Below, piece by piece: positions 1 through 5,257 of a DNA stretch of 5,257 nucleotides (positions are counted from its first letter, which is position 1; each line of letters opens with the position of its first letter). The notes beneath the pieces were generated by a model, which saw only the letters and a list, made by a program, of their open reading frames with translations, made no database searches and was not told the origin of the DNA. The DNA is from Elusimicrobiota bacterium (GTDB lineage Bacteria > Elusimicrobiota > UBA8919), in NCBI GenBank assembly GCA_003452965.1, contig DMMW01000056.1, forward strand, positions 60,617 through 65,873, in the 5' to 3' direction. Both the position numbers and the translations under genes were made by a program.

Positions 1-2
1 AA

Positions 3-22
3 ATAGTGCGATAGTGCGATAG
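3..22. repeat. Short tandem repeat, 2.5 copies of ATAGTGCG
   Basis: The 8-base unit ATAGTGCG occurs at 3-10 and again at 11-18, followed by the half unit ATAG at 19-22. It sits at the window edge, so the array may continue to the left. Its role is unknown. Confidence 0.7.
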
Positions 23-132
23 CCGCAGAGCGAATCTATGCTTATTCTGTCTTGAATGGTGTTTAGGTCTGCCCTCACTACTAATACTTTAGCGGATAAG
101 ATAGAATCAGTGGCGGAAAAGGATAAATGATT

Positions 133-138
133 TATAAT
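133..138 (+). promoter_or_regulatory. Possible -10 box of the cluster promoter
   Basis: An exact TATAAT lies about 60 bases before the first start codon, inside the AT-rich leader. No convincing TTGACA-like -35 element stands 16-18 bases upstream (the region reads around GTGGCG). In sequence this AT-rich such a hexamer can occur by chance, so this is only a candidate. Confidence 0.2.
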
Positions 139-198
139 TAGATAAAATATACCACAATTTTAAATTTTGCATTTTTAATTTTTAATTGATTTAAATAA

Positions 199-1578
199 AT
201 GAAAATATTACTAATCCAACCACCACTTAATCCAAATATAATAGGCGCTGGTATTGCATATCTTACCGAACCTTTGGCATTGGAAGTAATCGCATCTTCA
301 GTTCCAAATCATTATATAAGCATTTTGGATATGCGAATAGATTCAAATCTTGAGCAAAAGTTAAAAAACTTCAATCCGGATATTGTCGGAATAACGGGTT
401 GCACAACCGACGTATACAAAATACAAGAAATATCAATAAAAGTAAAAGAATTCAACAAAAATATATTAATTGTAATCGGCGGTCATCATGCAACAATGGT
501 TCCTGAAGATTTTAACAAAGAATATGTTGATGTAGTTGTAATTGGAGAGGGCGAGGTTACATTCAAAGAATTGGTAGTAGCATTTGAAAAAAAAGTGAAA
601 TTGTCTAATATTGACGGCATCGCATTCCGCAACGGAAGTAATAGTTTAAAATACACAAAACCCCGTGAAGTGATGAAAAACATGGACGATATGCCGTTTC
701 CAAATAGAAATTTGACTCTAAAATATCGGAACAAATACTTTCGTGGAACATGGCGGCCTATTGCGTCAATAATGAGCTCAAAAGGGTGTCCTTTCAGATG
801 TAATTTCTGCTCATTATGGAAAATAAATAACGGAAAATATTTTGTTCGCAGTCCTGAATCGGTTGTCAACGAAATTCAAAGCATTCAAGAAAAATTTATT
901 GATTTTGCAGAGGATAATGCTCTGCATGATATCCCAAGAGTTAATAAAATATATGAATTAATAAAACAAAGAGACATAAAAAAAACATATAAATTATATG
1001 CACGCTCCGATACCATCGTCAGGCATCCTGACATTATAGAAAAATGGCGATCAATCGGAATGGATCTTGTCCTTGTCGGCTTAGAATCGTATAAGGACGA
1101 TGAGCTTAAAGGTTTGAATAAATCCAACACCATAAAAAACAATGAAGAAGCGGTTCGAATATTACACAAAAATGGAGTTGAGATTGCCGCTTATTTTATA
1201 GTCAACCCAAATTATACAAAAGACGATTTTGAAGGATTAGCAGCATACGTCCATAAATTGAATTTAAAGCAACCGATATTTACAGTATTAACACCTTTAC
1301 CCGGAACGGATTTCTACAAGCAAAAATATAATGAACTCACAACAAAAAATTATCAATTATATGATTTTGTTCACACCGTATTACCGACGAAATTACCGCT
1401 TGCCGAATTTTACGATAATCTATTGAACCTTTATAATAAATTTTATCTGACAGAAAATAATACTATAAAAAAAGATGGAAAACTATTAACATCCAATAAA
1501 ATATTGCAACAAATACATAATCTATTATCGCAGGCACAAAAGGCAGAATTAAATAATAAGGAGGGAATAGTATTATGA
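199..1578 (+). CDS. Cobalamin-binding radical SAM protein, HpnR-like (first of a tandem pair)
   Basis: Probably a cytoplasmic or membrane-peripheral class B radical SAM enzyme, most likely a C-methyltransferase using cobalamin, SAM and a [4Fe-4S] cluster. The 459 residues show an N-terminal B12-binding Rossmann fold (about 1-140; opening MKILLIQPP, GGHHAT at 94-99, then a GEGE turn). The radical SAM core follows, with Cys197, Cys201 and Cys204 in CPFRCNFC and GLES from 294. The C-terminal part contains VLPTKLP (394-400), which I recall from the hopanoid C-3 methylase HpnR; BchE/BchQ/BchR enzymes share the overall plan. The last 40 or so residues are polar and probably variable. The start ATG has no clear Shine-Dalgarno site, but the protein opens exactly like its paralogue downstream. 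The gene overlaps the next by 4 bases, indicating translational coupling. The canonical B12 motif DxHxxG is not visible, as in several members of this class. The family assignment is strong; the substrate is unknown, and hopanoid is only one option. Confidence 0.88.
   Translation: MKILLIQPPLNPNIIGAGIAYLTEPLALEVIASSVPNHYISILDMRIDSNLEQKLKNFNPDIVGITGCTTDVYKIQEISIKVKEFNKNILIVIGGHHATMVPEDFNKEYVDVVVIGEGEVTFKELVVAFEKKVKLSNIDGIAFRNGSNSLKYTKPREVMKNMDDMPFPNRNLTLKYRNKYFRGTWRPIASIMSSKGCPFRCNFCSLWKINNGKYFVRSPESVVNEIQSIQEKFIDFAEDNALHDIPRVNKIYELIKQRDIKKTYKLYARSDTIVRHPDIIEKWRSIGMDLVLVGLESYKDDELKGLNKSNTIKNNEEAVRILHKNGVEIAAYFIVNPNYTKDDFEGLAAYVHKLNLKQPIFTVLTPLPGTDFYKQKYNELTTKNYQLYDFVHTVLPTKLPLAEFYDNLLNLYNKFYLTENNTIKKDGKLLTSNKILQQIHNLLSQAQKAELNNKEGIVL
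1558..1565 (+). promoter_or_regulatory. Strong ribosome binding site of gene 2
   Basis: AAGGAGGG lies inside the 3' end of gene 1, nine bases before ATG 1575. It fixes the start of the second gene and allows independent initiation despite the 4-base overlap. Gene 1 has no comparable site, so gene 2 may be made in larger amounts. Confidence 0.75.
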
Positions 1579-2921
1579 AAATTTTATTGGTTCAACCGCC
1601 GTATAATTCTCAAACAGTTGGGGGCAACAATTTTTACATTCCCGAGCCATTAGCATTAGAGACTGTGGGGGCTAATGTAACACATCATAATGTTAAACTG
1701 TTGGACATGAGATTAGACCCCAATTTATCAGATACGTTAGCACAATTTCAACCTGATATAGTAGGCACTACAAGTTATACTCCTGAGGTATACCGTGCAC
1801 AGAAAATACTTAAACAGGTAAAAGATTTTAATCCAGAAACACTAACGGTAATTGGTGGTCATCACGCAACGTTATTGCCTGAAGATTTCAATAAAGAATA
1901 TATTGACATAGTTGTAATAGGCGAAGGGGACATCACATTCCGAGAGCTCGCCGATGCTTATGAAAAAAAGGGTGACTTAACAAAAGTTAATGGTTTGATA
2001 ATACGGCAAAAGGATAGCAAGATATTATTCACTCAACCGCGTGAAATGGTATCAAATCTGGATTTTGCACCAATTCCTAAAAGAAGCTTAACGGAAAATT
2101 ATAGGGAAAAATATTTTCGTCTGATTTGGCGACCCGTTGCCTCAATGATGACATCCCGCGGATGCCCTTTTAGGTGCAATTTCTGTTCAATATGGAAACA
2201 CGAACATGGAAAATACAGGGCAAGAAGTGCCGAATCAGTAATGAAAGAGTTGTTGACAATAAACGAAAAATACGTCAGTATTTCCGATGACAATTTCCTT
2301 CAGGATTCTGAAAGATTGGAAAAATTGTATCATCTAATAAAGCAGAGCGGGATAAAAAAGTCCTATAAAATAATTACCAGATCGGATTCCGTAGTACGCA
2401 ATGCATTGCTTATTGAACAATGGAAAGAAATAGGTTTGAGCGAAGTGACTTTAGGCTTAGAATCTTTCCGTGATAATGAATTAAAGGCACTCAACAAAAG
2501 TAACACGGTTCAAAAAAACACAGAAGCAATAAAAATAGTTAAAGACAACGGGATTTCGCTTACGGGTCATTTCATACTTAATCAGAATTACATGAAAGAA
2601 GATTTCGAAGCATTAAAGGATTACATATACAAAACAGGGTTAAATCATCCTATGTTTACCGTACTCACACCATTACCGATGACCGATTATTATAATGAAA
2701 CAAAATCTCAGCTATTAACCACAAATTATGAAATGTATGATTTGGTTCATTCTGTTTTGCCGACAAAACTTCCAAGGGAAAAGTTTTATGAATACTATGC
2801 TGATTTGTATTATGACGTATATATAAGAAACAACAAAAACAATTCTCAGGAAATTGAGTTCTTCAACAACATAGTCAAAAACATCTGCATAGGTATAAAG
2901 AATGCCTACGTAATTGAATAA
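1575..2921 (+). CDS. Cobalamin-binding radical SAM protein, HpnR-like (second of a tandem pair)
   Basis: A 448-residue paralogue of the preceding gene. By eye the two align almost without gaps over about 420 residues, with roughly half the positions identical, and their landmarks fall at the same numbers: GGHHAT at 94-99, Cys197/Cys201/Cys204 in CPFRCNFC, GLES from 294, and VLPTKLP at 394-400. It should therefore be a class B radical SAM enzyme, probably a methyltransferase, acting on a related substrate or on a second site of the same molecule. The two differ in the B12 domain (SYT for GCT near residue 65), just after the cluster motif (KHEHGKY for KINNGKY), and in the C-terminal tail. Translation starts at an ATG with a strong Shine-Dalgarno site and the ATGA overlap. 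It is followed by a 72-base spacer before the membrane methyltransferase gene. A gene symbol such as hpnR is not justified without phylogeny. Confidence 0.88.
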   Translation: MKILLVQPPYNSQTVGGNNFYIPEPLALETVGANVTHHNVKLLDMRLDPNLSDTLAQFQPDIVGTTSYTPEVYRAQKILKQVKDFNPETLTVIGGHHATLLPEDFNKEYIDIVVIGEGDITFRELADAYEKKGDLTKVNGLIIRQKDSKILFTQPREMVSNLDFAPIPKRSLTENYREKYFRLIWRPVASMMTSRGCPFRCNFCSIWKHEHGKYRARSAESVMKELLTINEKYVSISDDNFLQDSERLEKLYHLIKQSGIKKSYKIITRSDSVVRNALLIEQWKEIGLSEVTLGLESFRDNELKALNKSNTVQKNTEAIKIVKDNGISLTGHFILNQNYMKEDFEALKDYIYKTGLNHPMFTVLTPLPMTDYYNETKSQLLTTNYEMYDLVHSVLPTKLPREKFYEYYADLYYDVYIRNNKNNSQEIEFFNNIVKNICIGIKNAYVIE

Positions 2922-2945
2922 AATGGGGACGGTTCTATTTATTTT
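2922..2945. repeat. Repeat-like intergenic motif (GGGGACGGTTCTATTT)
   Basis: Immediately after the stop codon of gene 2 the sequence contains GGGGACGGTTCTATTT at 2925-2940. From memory, near-identical strings recur between genes in many environmental bacterial genomes, often near REP-associated (RAYT/IS200-like) transposase remnants; read on the other strand they give the peptide string NRTVP. Only one copy is in this window, so the repeat nature is recalled knowledge, not shown here. Confidence 0.3.
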
Positions 2946-2989
2946 AAGGGGTGAATAAAAAAATGCCAAATTGGGTTCTGGCAGGATAG
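2946..2989 (+). other. Strong Shine-Dalgarno sequence with an 8-codon micro-ORF
   Basis: AAGGGGTGA (2946-2954) is close to the ideal anti-16S complement and stands eight bases before ATG 2963, which opens a tiny frame encoding MPNWVLAG and ending with TAG at 2987-2989. An in-frame GTG at 2951 would give a 12-residue version but overlaps the SD. The stop lies four bases before the start of the membrane methyltransferase gene, in a different frame. It could be a leader peptide coupling translation to that gene, or chance. No homologue is known to me. Confidence 0.2.
2964..2983 (+). promoter_or_regulatory. Small hairpin just before the gene 3 ribosome binding site
   Basis: TGCCA (2964-2968) can pair with TGGCA (2979-2983), leaving a 10-base loop. 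The 3' arm touches the AGGA (2983-2986) that serves as the modest ribosome binding site of the next gene. No T-run follows, so it is not an intrinsic terminator. A role in modulating translation is possible but the stem is short. Confidence 0.2.
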
Positions 2990-2993
2990 GATT

Positions 2994-3554
2994 ATGGATT
3001 TTACAGATTTTCTGATAGCATTTATAATTATAGTTAATATTGTTGCATTAATTGAAATGGCAATTTATAAAAAAAATAAAGAAGCAGGAAAAAAATATTA
3101 TAATTGGGTAATTTTAATTACTTTAATATTTTATATTATGGTTATGGTAAGTACTTTGTTTGAATATTTCTATATAAAAAGAGTGATTAATTATTGGATT
3201 GTCGGTTTGGGATTTATTATGTTGATTCCACGATTTGTAATAAAATATTTTGCAGCTAAAGAATTAGGAAAATATTGGGGAATACATATTGAAATAAGAG
3301 AAAACCACAAGTTAATTAAAACCGGGATATTTAAATATCTAAGACATCCCGGTTATTTAAGCACTATTTTTGAAATTTTAGTTGTTCCTGTTGTAGCAAA
3401 TACTTATTTTACTGTTTTATGGTCATTTGTTATTTATATGATACTACTGGCTTTGCGAATATATAGTGAAGAAAAAGTATTAATTGGAAAGTTCGGCAAA
3501 GAGTATATTGAATATAAACGCAGCACATGGAGAATATTACCATATGTTTACTAA
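2994..3554 (+). CDS. Integral-membrane methyltransferase, ICMT/PEMT-like
   Basis: A 186-residue polytopic membrane protein of the isoprenylcysteine carboxyl methyltransferase-like family, which uses SAM to methylate lipidic substrates within the membrane. Hydrophobic segments lie at about 4-24, 38-60 and 67-85, with a long hairpin-like pair at about 121-157. The hallmark C-terminal SAM-binding part is present: TGIFKYLRHPGY at 110-121 with Arg117-His118-Pro119, then EEKVL with Glu159-Glu160, and GKEYIEYK at 168-175 before a terminal WRILPYVY. Length is normal for bacterial members. AGGA at 2983-2986 precedes the ATG by seven bases. The gene overlaps the following one by 11 bases, so the two are probably translated together. 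Bacteria lack CaaX prenyl-cysteine proteins, so the acceptor is more likely a carboxyl, hydroxyl or amine group of a lipid or isoprenoid; this is inference. The gene looks even poorer in G+C than the two upstream ones. Confidence 0.88.
   Translation: MDFTDFLIAFIIIVNIVALIEMAIYKKNKEAGKKYYNWVILITLIFYIMVMVSTLFEYFYIKRVINYWIVGLGFIMLIPRFVIKYFAAKELGKYWGIHIEIRENHKLIKTGIFKYLRHPGYLSTIFEILVVPVVANTYFTVLWSFVIYMILLALRIYSEEKVLIGKFGKEYIEYKRSTWRILPYVY
3529..3533 (+). promoter_or_regulatory. Ribosome binding site deciding the start of gene 4
   Basis: GGAGA lies 10 bases before ATG 3544. An upstream in-frame TTG at 3484 would add 20 residues, but that stretch is read within gene 3, looks unlike a B12-binding domain, and the fold's first beta strand (KSLLINYAG) begins right after the ATG. 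ATG 3544 is therefore preferred. Confidence 0.6.
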
Positions 3555-5217
3555 AAGTTTATTGATTAATTATGCTGGGTTTCCAAATGAACCGAGATTG
3601 TTGGTACCTGATAATGGTTTAGCCAATTTAGCAGCTGCTTTGATTCAAAAAGGGCATAGTACGACTATTCTGGATTATGCGACTGTTGATATGATAGAAA
3701 AGCTTTTTCCATATGAATATAAAGAACAACTGGATGATATTACAAAGAGAATAATGGTAAACCAAAAACAGGGGCTGTCTCCAAATCAAAAGGATTTAGA
3801 CGAATTCCATGGATTAGACGAAAAAATAGAAAATCTGCAGAGAAAAAAAGTTCAGGAGATAGCAACAGAGATAAGCAGTATTGTTAGAAAAAAAAATATA
3901 GATTTTGTAGGTTTTAAATTATGGATGGGTGACGGTTTTGAAGGTTCTATAATGATAGCGGAACAATTAAAAAAAGACTACCCAAGGCTTCCTATATTTG
4001 CCGGCGGTCCACATGTTGATTGGTTTAGAGAAAAGATTTTTGATGTTTGTGATGCATTTGATGCTATTGCATATGGTGATGGGGAAGAAGTAATAACAAT
4101 GCTTGCAGATTATGTTTCAGATAAAATAAAACTTGAAGATATCCCAAATTTGATATACAGAAAAAACAACGGTTTTGTAACTACACAGAAAAAGTTGGTA
4201 GAAGATTTAAATAATTTACCATTACCTGTTTATGATGATGATGTTTACCCGGCAATGAAGAATAATCAAAAAATAAAAATGATAATTATGGATGAAAGTC
4301 GAGGATGTCCTAATAACTGTAATTTTTGTTTACATCCGATGAAAAGCGGTAACAGATGGAAAATAAAATCTGCCGAATCAATTGTTGATGAGATGGAGAG
4401 ATTGGTAAATAAATATGATATAAATATTTTTAAATTTGCTGGTTCAAATACGCCGCAAGTGTTATTTATTGATGTTGCTAAAGAGATTTTAAAGAGAAAG
4501 TTAAAAATAAGATATGTTGCTTTCGGCAATACTAAAAGCGATACCTCTGTTAAAGAATTTAAATTGATGAAGGATTCCGGATGTTACGGGCTTTGGTTTG
4601 GAATTGAATCAGGAAGTCAGAAAATATTGGATGAGGTATTGAATAAAAAAATAAAGGTTGAACAATTGAAGAATAAATTAATAAATTGTAAAGAGGCTGG
4701 TATTTATACTAGTGGTAGTATAATAATACCAGCACCTAATGAGACGGTACAAACAAAACAAGAGACATTACAGTTATTGCTGGAAACAAAACCGGATTCG
4801 ATAATTGTTTCGCCACCCGTTGTTATACCGGGTACTATTTGGGATAAGAACAGCGAGAAATTTGGAATCAGTATTTCTGAAAGAAATAAATATTTAAAGG
4901 AATTAATGTTATATAAAATAAAATTTATTTATCCAACCATACTTTGGAATTTATTACCTTATTTCAAAATAAATGAAAAGTCGGATAAACAAATTACAGG
5001 CGAGTCAAATAGTTTTGCACAGATATTGGAAAAAAATGGAATACTTACCCAGATATCTGTAGATACTATTTTGATATCGGAATATTCAGGCTTAAATCCG
5101 GTACAATTTAGGGATAAATGCAGGAAGTTATTTTCTACGGGTAATTATGAAGAAATAACCAAAATAATTACTAAAATAAATGAAAATATTGCAAATTCAA
5201 TTAGTAAACCTATCTAA
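3544..5217 (+). CDS. Cobalamin-binding radical SAM protein with an inserted helical segment
   Basis: A 557-residue B12-binding radical SAM enzyme clearly divergent from the tandem pair upstream. The B12-type Rossmann domain covers about 1-200, with the first strand at 4-10, DNGLANLAAALIQKGH at 23-38, GGPHVDWF at 154-161 and YGDGEE at 177-182. Between its second and third strands, residues about 55-102 form a charged, Lys/Glu-rich, probably helical insertion that shorter family members lack. The radical SAM core has Cys255, Cys259 and Cys262 in CPNNCNFC, and GIESGS at 353-358. The C-terminal 100 or so residues are helical, Lys/Ile-rich and not recognisable. A cobalamin-dependent methyltransferase is the most likely activity, but other members catalyse ring formation or rearrangement, so the reaction stays open. 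The 11-base overlap with the membrane methyltransferase gene suggests action on the same hydrophobic substrate. No terminator is visible in the 40 AT-rich bases downstream, so the operon may continue. Confidence 0.88.
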   Translation: MFTKSLLINYAGFPNEPRLLVPDNGLANLAAALIQKGHSTTILDYATVDMIEKLFPYEYKEQLDDITKRIMVNQKQGLSPNQKDLDEFHGLDEKIENLQRKKVQEIATEISSIVRKKNIDFVGFKLWMGDGFEGSIMIAEQLKKDYPRLPIFAGGPHVDWFREKIFDVCDAFDAIAYGDGEEVITMLADYVSDKIKLEDIPNLIYRKNNGFVTTQKKLVEDLNNLPLPVYDDDVYPAMKNNQKIKMIIMDESRGCPNNCNFCLHPMKSGNRWKIKSAESIVDEMERLVNKYDINIFKFAGSNTPQVLFIDVAKEILKRKLKIRYVAFGNTKSDTSVKEFKLMKDSGCYGLWFGIESGSQKILDEVLNKKIKVEQLKNKLINCKEAGIYTSGSIIIPAPNETVQTKQETLQLLLETKPDSIIVSPPVVIPGTIWDKNSEKFGISISERNKYLKELMLYKIKFIYPTILWNLLPYFKINEKSDKQITGESNSFAQILEKNGILTQISVDTILISEYSGLNPVQFRDKCRKLFSTGNYEEITKIITKINENIANSISKPI

Positions 5218-5257
5218 ATTAAAAAATCTATCAAAATAATTAAAAAAAATGTATAAT

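Larger units (their letters stand above)
1..198. other. Leader region upstream of the gene cluster, no supportable gene
   Basis: This stretch has two parts. Positions 1 to about 130 are visibly richer in G+C than the rest of the window and begin with a short tandem repeat. Positions about 130-198 are almost pure A/T with runs of the type ATTTTTAA and lead directly to the start of the first gene. On the minus strand one frame is open from 159 to the left edge, but it has no ATG. On the plus strand a 24-codon ORF runs from 56 to 130. Neither shows a recognisable domain, so no gene is called. The G+C-richer part may be the edge of an upstream gene or a repeat remnant. Confidence 0.5.

Noticed and set aside
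56..130. Plus-strand 24-codon ORF upstream of gene 1
   Set aside because: There is no clear ribosome binding site and no recognisable family; the same bases are also open on the other strand.
486..869. Minus-strand ORF of 127 codons inside gene 1
   Set aside because: It lies antisense to the B12 and radical SAM motifs of gene 1, has no domain, and is explained as a shadow of the strongly coding plus strand.
2715..2969. Minus-strand ORF of 84 codons covering the end of gene 2 and the spacer
   Set aside because: Most of it is antisense to the conserved C-terminus of gene 2; its N-terminal part reads the intergenic repeat-like motif.
2922..2993. Intrinsic terminator between genes 2 and 3
   Set aside because: The only stem found is five base pairs and no T-run follows it, so transcription probably continues through the spacer.
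3484..3543. TTG-initiated 20-residue extension of gene 4
   Set aside because: The extension lies wholly within gene 3, lacks resemblance to the B12 domain, and ATG 3544 has a GGAGA site at good spacing.
5249..5257. ATG followed by TAT AAT at the right edge, possible start of a fifth gene
   Set aside because: Only three codons are visible, with no Shine-Dalgarno sequence in the A-rich run before it; TATAAT here could equally be a chance -10 box.
1..5257. CRISPR array, tRNA, rRNA or transposase gene
   Set aside because: No regularly spaced repeats, no tRNA-like cloverleaf and no transposase motifs were seen on either strand.

Overview
The window is an AT-rich bacterial segment holding four complete plus-strand genes in a probable operon. 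Three encode cobalamin-binding radical SAM enzymes, and the fourth encodes a small integral-membrane methyltransferase of the isoprenylcysteine carboxyl methyltransferase (ICMT)/PEMT type. The organism cannot be named. Low G+C, AT-rich spacers and radical chemistry suggest an anaerobic or microaerophilic bacterium. Clear Shine-Dalgarno sites before genes 2 and 4 argue mildly against a typical Bacteroidetes genome.

Layout. Positions 1-198 are a leader without a supportable gene: a G+C-richer first part (about 1-130) with a short tandem repeat, then a very AT-rich stretch that probably holds the promoter. Genes 1 (199-1578) and 2 (1575-2921) overlap by 4 bases (ATGA). They are close tandem paralogues with the domain plan of the hopanoid C-3 methylase HpnR and its BchE/BchQ/BchR-like relatives. 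A 72-base spacer (2922-2993) follows. It carries a repeat-like motif, a small hairpin and a strong Shine-Dalgarno sequence in front of an 8-codon micro-ORF. Next come the ICMT-like gene (2994-3554) and a third B12-radical SAM gene, whose best start is ATG 3544, giving an 11-base overlap and 557 residues. The last 40 bases are AT-rich with no visible terminator.

Reading of the set. Class B (cobalamin-dependent) radical SAM enzymes mostly methylate unactivated carbon or phosphorus centres. ICMT-family proteins methylate carboxyl or other groups on membrane-embedded lipids. Together the four genes look like a tailoring cassette that adds several methyl groups to one hydrophobic product, perhaps a hopanoid-like lipid, other isoprenoid, polyketide or tetrapyrrole. 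This is inference: no scaffold-building enzyme or precursor lies in the window, so the substrate is unknown. This cassette is the best candidate for an undescribed system here.
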